Below, one piece after another: positions 49,051 through 57,699 of a DNA stretch of 64,000 nt. Under the pieces are notes generated by a model. That model ran no database searches. It had not been told where the DNA came from and was given only the letters and a program-made list of their open reading frames with translations. The DNA comes from DATKAB01 sp964542745 (GTDB taxonomy: Bacteria > Eisenbacteria > RBG-16-71-46). A program made the position numbers and the translations under genes. Position 1 is the first letter of the stretch. Each line of letters starts with the position of its first letter. Where the stretch lies: assembly GCA_964542745.1 (NCBI GenBank), contig CAZIVR010000002.1, positions 34,037 through 98,036 of the forward strand, read 5' to 3'.

Positions 49051-50133
49051 ATGCGACTCCTCCCGCGATTCCTCGTGGCCCTCGCCATGACCGCGCCGTT
49101 CCCCTCGGGCGCGGCGCCGGCCGCCCCCGCGGCCCGCGAGCTGGGCTGGGTGCGCTGGGGAGACGATCTCGACGCGGCGCTCGCGCGCTCGCGCGCGTCG
49201 GGCCGCCCGGTGCTGATCCTGTTCCAGGAGATCCCCGGGTGCGCGACCTGCGTGGGATTCGGCGAGGGGCCGCTCTCGAACCCGCTGCTCATCGAGGCCA
49301 TCGAGTCCGAGTTCGAGCCGGTGGCGGTCCGCAACAACCGGCCCGGGCGCGACGCCGCGATCCTCGCGCGCTTCGGCGAGCCCGCGTGGAACAACCCGGT
49401 GATGCGCGTCGTGGACGCGGCGGGCCGCGACGTGGTGCCGCGCCGCGACGGACTGTGGACCTCGCACCAGGTGGCCGCGCGCCTCGCGGAGGCGCTGGAG
49501 GCCGCCGGCCGGCCGGTCCCGGGCTACCTGCGCTGGGCGCTCGAGGAGACCGACCTCGCGCGGCACGAGCGCGCCACGTTCGCGATGCACTGCTTCTGGG
49601 AGGGCGAGGCGCGGTTCGGCGCGCTCGACGGCGTGGTCGCCACGCGCGCCGGGTTCCTCGACGGCCGGGAGGTCGTGGAGGTGACCTGGCACCGCGACCG
49701 GCTCGATTACGCGACGCTGCTCGAGCGCGCCGAGGAGATGCGCTGCGCGGCCCGCGTGGTCGCGCACACCGGCGACCAGTTCCGGCGCGCGCGGGCCCGC
49801 GTCGGCGAGCGCGCGGCGCGGGCCGACGCTCCCGCGACCTCCGCCCCCCCGGCCGACCGCACCCGCCACCTGAACGGCACCCGGTGGGCGGCGCTCCCGC
49901 TCACCCCGATGCAGGCGACGCGGGTGAACGCGGCGCTGGCGCGCGGGGAGGACCCCGAACGCTGGCTCTCGCCCGGCCAGCGCGCGCTGGCGGCACGGCT
50001 CGCGGCGCGGCTCGCGGCGAACCCGCAGGCGCTCGCGGGTTTCGCCCGCCCCGAGGATCCCGGCGAGCTCGGCGCCTACCGCTGGCGACTGGCGGCGGCG
50101 CTCGGCGCCGGAGGCCCGAACCCGGGGAGATGA
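49051..50133 (+). CDS. Secreted thioredoxin-like protein with MsrA-like domain
   Basis: A 360-residue exported protein (signal about 1-22). A thioredoxin-like domain (about 30-160) has EIPGCATC with Cys64 and Cys67. This resembles the VPGUxxT selenoprotein group, with Cys in the place of selenocysteine. A second part (about 170-240) resembles methionine sulfoxide reductase A: CFWEGEARFGALDGVV with Cys181, then VEVTWHRDRLDY. It may repair or reduce oxidised envelope proteins. The C-terminal 100 residues are helical and unassigned. Family resemblance is by eye. Confidence 0.75.
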   Translation: MRLLPRFLVALAMTAPFPSGAAPAAPAARELGWVRWGDDLDAALARSRASGRPVLILFQEIPGCATCVGFGEGPLSNPLLIEAIESEFEPVAVRNNRPGRDAAILARFGEPAWNNPVMRVVDAAGRDVVPRRDGLWTSHQVAARLAEALEAAGRPVPGYLRWALEETDLARHERATFAMHCFWEGEARFGALDGVVATRAGFLDGREVVEVTWHRDRLDYATLLERAEEMRCAARVVAHTGDQFRRARARVGERAARADAPATSAPPADRTRHLNGTRWAALPLTPMQATRVNAALARGEDPERWLSPGQRALAARLAARLAANPQALAGFARPEDPGELGAYRWRLAAALGAGGPNPGR

Positions 50134-50197
50134 CCGGCGGCGGATCCGCCCCCGGGGCGGCGCCCGCGCCCGGCGTGCCATCGGCTATCCTGCGCCG

Positions 50198-50923
50198 ATG
50201 CCCACGCCCTTCGATCACGCGCTCGCCGTGGTGCTCGCGCTGCTCTTCCCGATCCGCTCCCGCCTGGTGCTGCACGGCAAGCTCGCGCGCGCGAACCCCG
50301 ACGAGCTGCCGGCCGCCCGGCTCGGCGCGTACCGGGGCGCGATGGTCACCCAGTGGTTCCTGACCGCCGCGCTCGCGGCGCTGTGGCTCGCGACCGGGCG
50401 CCCGTGGCGGGAGCTGGGCGTGGTGCCGGTGCTCTCGGGCGGGCTGATCGGCATCCTCGTCGGGGTCGCGATCGTGGCGGTGGTGCTCGCGCGCGCCGGG
50501 CGGGCCGGTCCCGACGGGAAGGCCGCCGCGTCCCTGCGCCGCCAGACCGCGAAGCTGGAGCGCATGATGCCGCGCAGCCGCGCCGACCTGCGCGCCTTCT
50601 ACGCGCTGTCGGTCACCGCCGGGATCTGCGAGGAGCTGCTCTACCGCGGCTTCATGATCCACTACCTGCTCGGCCTCGGGCTTCCGCTGATTCCCGCCGC
50701 GGTCGCCTCGTCGCTGGTCTTCGGCTTCGGCCACCTCTACCAGGGTCTCCGCGGCATGGTGACCACCGCGGCGGTGGGGGGCTTCCTCGCCGCCGTCTAC
50801 CTGCTGAGCGGCTCGCTGCTTCCCGGCATGCTGATCCACGCGCTCATGGACCTCTACTCGGGCCGCCTGCTGTACCTCGCGTACTCGCGGCCGGAGGCCC
50901 CGGCGGCGGAGGTCTCCGCCTGA
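50198..50923 (+). CDS. CPBP (CAAX-like) intramembrane metalloprotease
   Basis: A 241-residue membrane protein with about six hydrophobic helices. The glutamic protease motif EExxxR is seen in CEELLYRGF, followed by FGFGHLYQG and the late His in LIHALMDL. These three are the metal/catalytic residues of the Abi/CPBP family. Roles of the family include peptide or toxin processing and immunity. ATG at 50198. The stop overlaps the next gene at CTGA. Confidence 0.9.
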   Translation: MPTPFDHALAVVLALLFPIRSRLVLHGKLARANPDELPAARLGAYRGAMVTQWFLTAALAALWLATGRPWRELGVVPVLSGGLIGILVGVAIVAVVLARAGRAGPDGKAAASLRRQTAKLERMMPRSRADLRAFYALSVTAGICEELLYRGFMIHYLLGLGLPLIPAAVASSLVFGFGHLYQGLRGMVTTAAVGGFLAAVYLLSGSLLPGMLIHALMDLYSGRLLYLAYSRPEAPAAEVSA

Positions 50924-52044
50924 TCCGGCGCTTCGACGTCGCGATCGCGGGACTCGGCGCGATGGGCAGCGCCGCGGCCTACCACCTCGCGCGGCGCGGG
51001 GTCGAGGTGGTCGGCTTCGACCGCTTCCAGCCGCCCCACGCGATGGGCTCCTCGCACGGCGAGACCCGCATCATCCGCGTCGCCTACTTCGAGGATCCGC
51101 GCTACGTGCCGTTCGTGAGCCGCGCGTGGGACCTGTGGCTGGACCTCGAGATGGAGTGCGAGCGCCCGCTGCTGCGCCAGACCGGCGGCCTGATGATCGG
51201 CCCGCCCGGGGGGCCGGTGGTGGCGGGAGCGCTGTCGAGCGCGCTCGCGCACGGCCTGCCGCACGAGCGGCTCGACGCCGCCACGCTCATGCGCCGCTAC
51301 CCGGCCCACCGCGTGGAGCCGGGCGACGAGGCGATCTGGGAGCCGCAGGCCGGATACCTGGATCCCGAGGCGTGCGTGGACGCGCACGTGCGCGCCGCGC
51401 GGATCGCCGGCGCCGAGCTGCACGGCGACGAGCCGGTGCTCGACTGGCGGCCCGACGGCGAGGGCGTGCGGGTGCGGACCGCGAAGGGCGAATGTGCCGC
51501 CGGCCGGCTGATCGTCGCCGCCGGGGCGTGGCTGCCGCGCCTGCTGCCCGACCTCGCGGACCGCTTCTCGGTGGCCCGCCAGCCGCTGTTCTGGTTCGAG
51601 CCCCGGTCCAACGCGCCGCTGTTCGACCCCGGGCGCTTTCCGATCTTCATCCGCGAGCACCTGCCCGGCCGCTACGTCTACGGCTTCCCGATGATCGGGG
51701 GCCGCGTGAAGTTCGCGATCCACATGGAGGGCGAGCCCGCCGACCCGGACACGGTGCGGCGCACCGCGGGCGACGACGAGGTCGAGAAGCTGCGCGCCAT
51801 CCTCGACCGCTGCCTGCCGGACGCCGCGGGCCGCTGCGTGGACCGCGCGGTGTGCCTGTACACCAACACCGCCGACGAGCACTTCCGGCTCGGTCCCCAC
51901 CCCGGGCACCCGCAGGTGATCGTGGCGAGCTGCTGCTCGGGCCACGGCTTCAAGTTCGCGAGTGCGGCCGGCGAGGTGCTCGCGGACCTGGCGACGGGGG
52001 AGGAGCCGAAGGTGGATCTCGGGCTCTTCGCGCTCGCGCCCTGA
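50920..52044 (+). CDS. FAD-dependent sarcosine/N-methyl-amino-acid oxidase
   Basis: A 374-residue monomeric sarcosine oxidase-like (SoxA/MTOX) flavoprotein. The N-terminal FAD fold shows VAIAGLGAMGSAAAYHLARRGVEVVGFDRF; GSSHGETRIIR and CLYTNTADEHF follow as family motifs. The reading frame has no ATG, GTG or TTG before the FAD fold; the best start is CTG at 50920, overlapping the stop of the CPBP gene (CTGA). It would oxidise secondary amines to aldehyde, amine and hydrogen peroxide. The non-standard start is the odd part. Confidence 0.85.
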   Translation: MIRRFDVAIAGLGAMGSAAAYHLARRGVEVVGFDRFQPPHAMGSSHGETRIIRVAYFEDPRYVPFVSRAWDLWLDLEMECERPLLRQTGGLMIGPPGGPVVAGALSSALAHGLPHERLDAATLMRRYPAHRVEPGDEAIWEPQAGYLDPEACVDAHVRAARIAGAELHGDEPVLDWRPDGEGVRVRTAKGECAAGRLIVAAGAWLPRLLPDLADRFSVARQPLFWFEPRSNAPLFDPGRFPIFIREHLPGRYVYGFPMIGGRVKFAIHMEGEPADPDTVRRTAGDDEVEKLRAILDRCLPDAAGRCVDRAVCLYTNTADEHFRLGPHPGHPQVIVASCCSGHGFKFASAAGEVLADLATGEEPKVDLGLFALAP

Positions 52045-52073
52045 CGCCGCGCGGCCGCCGGAGCCGCGCGGCG
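52045..52073. terminator. Strong hairpin between convergent genes
   Basis: CGCCGCGCGG (52045-52054) and CCGCGCGGCG (52064-52073) form a perfect 10-base stem with a 9-base loop, right after the stop of the oxidase and 11 bases before the stop of the convergent transporter. A bidirectional terminator is likely; there is no T tract. Confidence 0.6.
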
Positions 52074-52084
52074 CCCGCGCCCCC

Positions 52085-53452
52085 TCACACCCGCACGTCC
52101 CCCCGCTCCACCTTCGCGTGCTCGCGCGCGAGCAGCGCCACCACCGCCAGCCACACCGCGACCAGCGCCAGGTTCACGCGGGCGAAGCCCTTCGCGTCGA
52201 GGGCGAGCTGGGTGCCGAGGAACACAAGCGCGCTCGACAGCAGGTCGCCCCCGCGCACGAACAGCGAGTCGATCGCCGCCTTGGCCTTGTACTTGGCCTC
52301 GCGCGAGGTGGGCAGGAACAGGGCGTGGCGCACCGTGTTCTGCAGCGAGTAGTCGGTGCCGTTCTCGGCGATCTTGGCGATCCGCACCAACCCGAGCAGC
52401 GGGAGGGTGGCGAGCACGCCGTAGCCGCCGAGCGCGATCACGGGCAGGAAGAAGAGCGCCACGCGCACCCCGAACCACTTCATGATCCGCGAGACGAGGA
52501 AGAGCTGCACCAGCGCGCTCACCACGTTCACCCACGCGAAGAAGTCGGCGTAGAAGCCGCCGATGAAGCGCCGGGTCCACTCGCCGGCGTCGCCGGCGCC
52601 CGCGGCCCCCGCGGCGACCAGCCGATCGGCCTCGGCGGTGACGGTCTTGCCGAGGATGTACTCGCCGTTGGTGTTCACGAAGTTGAGCACCAGCATCAGG
52701 GCGGCGATCAGCGCGAGGTAGCGGCTCGAGAACACCAGCCGGAATCCGCCGGTCGCGGCGAGCGGCGCCCCGGCCTCGGCTTCGCTCCCGGCCGCCGCCG
52801 CGCGCGCGCCCGAGCCGCGCCGGTTCACGGCCCGCGTCAGGCCCAGGCACAGCAGCAGCAGCACCGCGGCGATGGGCATCATCGGGTAGACGCCCACCGC
52901 GGCGATCAGCGGCTTGGCGGCCCACGAGCCGACGATGGCGCCGGTCGTGGAGCCGAAGGCCACGATCGCGAACAGCCGCTTGCCCTGCTCCGGCGAGTAG
53001 ACGTCGTTCGCGAAGGACCAGAACTGGGCGATGATCATGAGGTTGAAGATCCCGACCCACAGGAAGAACGCGACGCCGAGCAGCGGCACCTTCGCCTGTG
53101 CCAGCAGGTAGAAGAGGACGAGGTGCGACGCGAAGAACAGGGTCACGCCGGAGATGAGCCGGATGCGGTTCACGCGGCTCGCGAACGCGCCGTAGGCGGG
53201 CACCAGCAGCAGCAGCAGCAGGGCCTGCCCGGCGGCCGCGTAGCTCTTCACCTCGGCGCCGCCCCCGACGAGGATGAGCGGCTCGCGCACGGTCTTGAGC
53301 AGGTAGTAGGCGCACAGCAGCAGGAAGACGTTGAGCATGAGCAGCAGCGCGGTGACGCCCTCGCCCGCGCGCACGTCGGCGAAGGGGCGGAGCGCGCGGT
53401 CGAGCGCCGACACGGGGGCGGGCGCCCGGGGGGCGCCGGAACGGTCGTTCAT
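52085..53452 (-). CDS. ATP/ADP-carrier-like (NTP/NDP exchange) transporter
   Basis: A 455-residue protein with about 11-12 transmembrane helices. It resembles the Npt1/Npt2/TlcA nucleotide transporter group: LNVFLLLCAYYLLKTVREPLI, AEVKSYAAAGQA, IAQFWSFANDVYSPEQGKRLF and IGSW-type motifs. Members in obligate intracellular bacteria exchange ATP and ADP across membranes; free-living relatives are poorly studied. It is the last gene of a four-gene minus-strand operon (barrel, kinase-like, phosphoesterase, transporter), 28 bases after the phosphoesterase stop. Moving nucleotide to the periplasm for the secreted kinase is an attractive inference. Confidence 0.85.
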   Translation of the reverse strand: MNDRSGAPRAPAPVSALDRALRPFADVRAGEGVTALLLMLNVFLLLCAYYLLKTVREPLILVGGGAEVKSYAAAGQALLLLLLVPAYGAFASRVNRIRLISGVTLFFASHLVLFYLLAQAKVPLLGVAFFLWVGIFNLMIIAQFWSFANDVYSPEQGKRLFAIVAFGSTTGAIVGSWAAKPLIAAVGVYPMMPIAAVLLLLCLGLTRAVNRRGSGARAAAAGSEAEAGAPLAATGGFRLVFSSRYLALIAALMLVLNFVNTNGEYILGKTVTAEADRLVAAGAAGAGDAGEWTRRFIGGFYADFFAWVNVVSALVQLFLVSRIMKWFGVRVALFFLPVIALGGYGVLATLPLLGLVRIAKIAENGTDYSLQNTVRHALFLPTSREAKYKAKAAIDSLFVRGGDLLSSALVFLGTQLALDAKGFARVNLALVAVWLAVVALLAREHAKVERGDVRV

Positions 53453-53480
53453 GCGGCCGGCTCCTCTCGGTGGAAGGGGA

Positions 53481-54785
53481 TCACGGGGCGCCCGGGCCGG
53501 CGCCGGCTCCCGGCGCGCGCGCGAGGTCGAGCGAATCGAAGACCACGGCGTCCCCGCCGATCGTGACGCGCGCGGCGGCGAGCGGGAGCGCGTCGCCGCC
53601 CGCGCCGCGGGCGGGGATCGCGAGGCGCAGGAAGTGGTAGTCGGAGCGGAAGGCGGCCGAGGCCGGATCCACGCGGGCTCCGCCGGGAAGGGGCCCGGCC
53701 CACGCGCGCTCGCGTGCGCCGCGGCTCACGACGTAGAGCGGCGACCCGCCGCCGCCGGTGGTGACGTGCCAGAAGCCGCGCCCTCCGGGGCCCGCGACCC
53801 ACAGGCGCTGGTAGAGGTGCTCGTGGCCCGCGAACACGGCGTGCACGCCCCGCTCGAGGCACAGGGCGAGCAGCCGCCGGCGGTTCTCCGCCGCCTCGCC
53901 CTCGCCCTCGCGGCTCCAGTCGGTCTCGTAGTGCCCGGCGCCCACCAGCGGGTGGTGCAGGACGACGAAGCGGAAGCGCGCGGGGCGCGCCAGCACCGAA
54001 TCGGCCCACGCCAGCTGGGCGAGGGACTCGGCGCGGCGCGCGCCTCCCTCGATCCGCGCGTGCGGATCGGCCAGCACGTTGGAGTCGAGGAACACCCAGG
54101 TCGCGCCCGTCGCCGGGTCCTCGAGGACGCCCCAGGCGCGCCCGGGCTGGAGCGCGGGCATCGCGACCGCCTCCCAGCCCGCGCGGCCGCGCGCGTCGTG
54201 GAGCCGCTCGTGGTTGCCGGGCGCGGCCACGTAGGGGGCGCGCTCGCGGAGCGCGCGGCTGCGGCGCGCGAAGTCCTCCCACAGGCGGCCGCGCCGCCCG
54301 TCGGTCACCACGTCGCCGGTCGAGACCACGAGATCGGCGCGCGGCTCGCGCTCGAGCGCGCGCAGCACGCGGCCCTCGCCGCCGCCCGTCGGCCGCCCGG
54401 TGAAGAGCGTGACGAGGTCGCGCGGGCCGTTGAGGGCCGGAACCGCCAGCTCCGCCACCGCGAGCGGCAGGGCGACGAGGCCGCGCAGCACGCTCACGGG
54501 GGGCTCGCGGAAGGCGCGCCGCAGCGCGTGGTACTCCCAGCGCTGGGACTCCATGCGGAAGCCCGGCCGGTTGTCCCCGTAGATCAGCACCACGCGGCCC
54601 TCCGCCGCGTCCCCGGCCAGCGCGCCGATCCGCAGCCGCTCCCCGTCGCGGCTCCCCGGGGCGAGCGCGTTCGACGCCGCGGTGCCGGGGACGCCCGGCG
54701 CCGGGGCGGGCCCCGCGTAGCGGGCCAGCGGCGCGCAGCCGCAGGCGAGCAGGGACGCCGCGACCATCGCCGCGCGCGCCTTCAA
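53481..54785 (-). CDS. Lipoprotein metallophosphoesterase
   Basis: A 434-residue calcineurin-like phosphoesterase. The TTG start at 54785 overlaps the previous stop (TTGA) and gives a positive N-terminus MKARAAM plus a lipobox LLAC; the alternative ATG at 54767 would lack charges. Metal motifs are IYGDNRP, STGDVVTDG, APGNHER, VVLHHPL and FAGHEHLYQR, the full set for a two-metal site. It likely removes phosphates outside the cytoplasm. Its neighbours are a secreted kinase-like protein and a nucleotide-carrier-like protein. Confidence 0.88.
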   Translation of the reverse strand: MKARAAMVAASLLACGCAPLARYAGPAPAPGVPGTAASNALAPGSRDGERLRIGALAGDAAEGRVVLIYGDNRPGFRMESQRWEYHALRRAFREPPVSVLRGLVALPLAVAELAVPALNGPRDLVTLFTGRPTGGGEGRVLRALEREPRADLVVSTGDVVTDGRRGRLWEDFARRSRALRERAPYVAAPGNHERLHDARGRAGWEAVAMPALQPGRAWGVLEDPATGATWVFLDSNVLADPHARIEGGARRAESLAQLAWADSVLARPARFRFVVLHHPLVGAGHYETDWSREGEGEAAENRRRLLALCLERGVHAVFAGHEHLYQRLWVAGPGGRGFWHVTTGGGGSPLYVVSRGARERAWAGPLPGGARVDPASAAFRSDYHFLRLAIPARGAGGDALPLAAARVTIGGDAVVFDSLDLARAPGAGAGPGAP

Positions 54786-56107
54786 CGGGCCGCCGCCGCG
54801 CCCGCGCCGGGCCCGAGCCAGCGGGCCACGATCCGGTCGCGCCGGCGGATCAGCGTCTCCGCGAGGTAATCGGCCGCGCGGGGATCGCTGAGCCTGCCGC
54901 GCGCCACCGCGGCGCGGATGTGCGCGTCGGTGATGCCGGAGAGGATGCGGGCGCCCCAGCGCACGTCGCGCTCGGTGCGCTCGTCGAACGCCGGGTTCGG
55001 GTAGTCGGGCCGCCAGCTCACCGGGTCGAAGGCCTCGGCCTCGATGAAGCCGATGCTCGGGAAGTGCGGATCCTCCACGCCCTCCCAGGCGAAGCGCCTG
55101 AGCCCGAGCGTCGCGAGCGACGCGCCGATCACGCCGAAGTCCACGAAGTACTCGCCGCCGGTCGGGTAGGAGCGCGCGGCGAGCGCGCCGGAGCCGAGGC
55201 AGGAGCCGAAATCGATGAGGTGGTGCCGCACGAACGACCGGCCGCCCGCGGTGATCCACACGTCGAGCGAGTTGGGCCCGCGCACGTCGGCGTGGTTGGT
55301 CCACGCCGCGATCGTCCACAGCCCGCGCAGTTCGCGGCGAAGCTCGTGGGGGATCAGGTCCTCGGGATCGTCGCGCCGCCGCCCGCGGTACTCGAACGGG
55401 CCGAGCGGCCGGCCCGCGAGGAGGCGGCTCGCCGCGGCCCGGATCGTGCCGTCGGGGCGGCGCGGCAGCTTCGCGAGCAGGCCGTCGAGGAACGCCTGCG
55501 ACATGGGGCGCTTCGTGCCGCGCTCGTCCACCACCGTGGCGTCGGGGGCGATGCGCAGGTCCTCGGGGCGGAAGAACTCGACGGTGTTGTCGGGCACGTT
55601 GTAGCCGCACGCCCAGTAGAGCACGCACGAGATGGCGTCGGCCGAGGTGGCCATCTCCTGGAAGGCCGGCGGGTCGAACTTGATGATGAAGCGGTCGCCG
55701 TGGGCGTCGCGGATGAAGAAGCCGGGGGTGACGCCCTGGGTCTTGGCGCGCGTCACGGTCCACGGTCCGGGCGCGGGGCCGGTGCCCGGACCGGGCCCGG
55801 CGAGCATCTGCTCGACCGTGACCTCGCGGAAGCCCGCGCGCGGCTGCCACCACGTGCTCGGCAGGCGCACCTGGTCCTGCTCGTCCACGTTGGCGGCCTC
55901 CTTCGGCCGCCGGGCGATCTTGCGCAGCACGTGCACGGGATCCAGCTGGCGCGCGATCGGCCGCACCAGGCTGTGCTCGAGGTTGTCGTAGTAGTAGGAG
56001 ATCTCGGTCTCCCGCGGCGGCGCCGGTTCCGCCGCGCCCGCCGGGACGCCCGCGCCGGCCGCCAGCGCGACCAGCATCGCCGCCGCCCATCCCCGCGGCG
56101 CGCTCAC
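54782..56107 (-). CDS. Secreted kinase-fold protein
   Basis: A 441-residue exported protein (signal about 1-27; GTG start overlapping the previous stop, GTGA). Kinase-like elements, in order: RFIIKFDPP with Lys143 (ATP lysine), WTNHADVRGPN with Asp274 and Asn279 (catalytic loop), and HHLIDFGS with Asp299 (DFG). The spacing resembles HipA, CotH and Fam20-type atypical kinases. The N-terminal region (30-125) includes a Gly-Pro-rich stretch. It could phosphorylate protein or lipid targets in the periplasm. Activity is inferred from motifs; a pseudokinase cannot be excluded. Confidence 0.72.
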   Translation of the reverse strand: MSAPRGWAAAMLVALAAGAGVPAGAAEPAPPRETEISYYYDNLEHSLVRPIARQLDPVHVLRKIARRPKEAANVDEQDQVRLPSTWWQPRAGFREVTVEQMLAGPGPGTGPAPGPWTVTRAKTQGVTPGFFIRDAHGDRFIIKFDPPAFQEMATSADAISCVLYWACGYNVPDNTVEFFRPEDLRIAPDATVVDERGTKRPMSQAFLDGLLAKLPRRPDGTIRAAASRLLAGRPLGPFEYRGRRRDDPEDLIPHELRRELRGLWTIAAWTNHADVRGPNSLDVWITAGGRSFVRHHLIDFGSCLGSGALAARSYPTGGEYFVDFGVIGASLATLGLRRFAWEGVEDPHFPSIGFIEAEAFDPVSWRPDYPNPAFDERTERDVRWGARILSGITDAHIRAAVARGRLSDPRAADYLAETLIRRRDRIVARWLGPGAGAAAAR

Positions 56108-57438
56108 GGCTCGGCCCCGATCGAGAAGACGAAGCGCCAGTCCTCGGGCCCGGCGTCGAGGCCCACGCTCGCCACCACCGACTCGCGGGTGCGGCCGCGG
56201 AGCGCGAAGCCCGCCGAGTGGCGCAGGCGGTTCGCCCGCGCGTCGTGCTGCAGGTCCGGGAACACGCCGCCGGCGTCGGCGTGGACGTCCATCTCGAAGT
56301 GCTGGGCGAGCGGGAACACGTAGCTCGCGCGCAGGTTCATCGCGTCGAGATCGTGGAAGCGCTGCGGCTCGTAGCCCGCGAGGCCGTTGGAGCCCCCGAG
56401 GCGGGCGTAGTCGCTCGGCAGGAACCGCTCGCTCCCGGAGCACGGTTCGTTGTCGGTGGCCGCGAACGAGAGCCGGAGCGTGCGCGGGTCGCGCCAGAAC
56501 GAGACGCCGGCCTCGGCCAGCAGCTGGTAGCGGGTGAACTGGGCCCCGGCGCGCGACGGGCTCTCCACCAGCGGCCGGTCGAAGCGCTCCGCCGCGAAGC
56601 TCGCGCGCCAGCCGCGCGACCAGTGCGGGCGGCCGGCGCGGTGGTCCACCGCGAGCCGGGCGCCGTAGGTGAGGTGCTCGACGTCGCGGTCGAGGGTCGG
56701 CGCCGCGAGCGCCGGGAACACGTCCGCCATCGCCGGCTCGTCCGAGCGGTGGCCGCGGGTGGTGCGGCTCCAGCGCGGGCCGGCCCACAACGCGCAGCTC
56801 TCGCGCGGTCCGCCCGGGCCGCCTTCCGCGCTCCGGAGGTCGAGGCGCGCCAGCACGCGATCCTGCCGGAGCCCGTAGCGGCTCTCGCCGGCGTCGCGGG
56901 CGTTCTCCCCGAGGCCGAAGAAGCGGTCGGAGGGGCGCCGGTCCACGCGGACCTCGAGGCCCGCCACGCCCGCCGCGAGCCGGGCGCGGACGCGCGTGTA
57001 ACCCCGCGTGCTGGCGTCGAAGAAGGCCTCGAGCCGCGCGGGCCCGAGCGCGGGGGCGAGGCCCACGCTCGCGCCGGTGCCGGTGCGGTCCCCGAGCGAC
57101 GCCGGTCCGACCAGCACCGGCAGGCGCAGGCCGCGGAAGAGGTACGTGATCTTCTGCACGTGGAATCCCTGCTCGGCGGCGAGCAGGGTGCGGCGCGTGC
57201 CCTGGCCGAGCGCCGCGAGCGGGAGCGAGGCGAGCCGGCCCGGGAAGCGGACCACCGCCTCCCACGGATCGCTCGCGGGAATCGCGCGCGGCGGGTTCCA
57301 CGGCGGGGCCGTGGTCGGGCCGAGACCGGTGTCGAGCGAGTCGGCGGCGGCCGCGTGCGCGGGAACCGCGGCGAGCGAGGGAAGCGCGGCGGCGGCGAGC
57401 AGGGCGAGCGCGGGGGCGGAGACTCGCGGGAATCGCAT
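56104..57438 (-). CDS. BamA/Omp85-like outer-membrane barrel
   Basis: A 444-residue protein with a signal peptide (MRFPRVSAPALALLAAA). The C-terminal two thirds look like a surface-antigen (Omp85 C-terminal) barrel: RLGGSNGLAGYEPQRF matches the conserved RGY/F region, followed by strands such as MNLRASYVFPLAQHFEMDV and an aromatic-containing end. POTRA repeats are not evident in the short N-terminus, so it is a small barrel relative rather than BamA itself. ATG at 57438; another at 57456 is possible. First gene of the four-gene operon. Confidence 0.75.
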   Translation of the reverse strand: MRFPRVSAPALALLAAAALPSLAAVPAHAAAADSLDTGLGPTTAPPWNPPRAIPASDPWEAVVRFPGRLASLPLAALGQGTRRTLLAAEQGFHVQKITYLFRGLRLPVLVGPASLGDRTGTGASVGLAPALGPARLEAFFDASTRGYTRVRARLAAGVAGLEVRVDRRPSDRFFGLGENARDAGESRYGLRQDRVLARLDLRSAEGGPGGPRESCALWAGPRWSRTTRGHRSDEPAMADVFPALAAPTLDRDVEHLTYGARLAVDHRAGRPHWSRGWRASFAAERFDRPLVESPSRAGAQFTRYQLLAEAGVSFWRDPRTLRLSFAATDNEPCSGSERFLPSDYARLGGSNGLAGYEPQRFHDLDAMNLRASYVFPLAQHFEMDVHADAGGVFPDLQHDARANRLRHSAGFALRGRTRESVVASVGLDAGPEDWRFVFSIGAEP

Positions 57439-57699
57439 GGCCGCGGACCTTGGCATCCGCCGGGCGCGGGCGTCAATGCCCGGCGCGACGGACGCGGCGG
57501 CCGGACTTCCGGCTCCGGTGACCCCTCGCGGGTGGCGGACGCCCCGCGGCGGTTGCGCCCCGGGCGGGACCGGTCTAGCGTCCCGGCCGCTTCATTTTGC
57601 AGGACCCGAACCCGGTGGTCCCGGTGCCGGCCTAGGGTTCTCCCACGGCGCGCGCCGCTCCCGCGGTCGCCGTGGGTTTCCGCCCGTGGAGGCGAGACC

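Noticed and set aside
56104..57438. True BamA
   Set aside because: The N-terminus is too short for POTRA repeats; only the barrel part matches.
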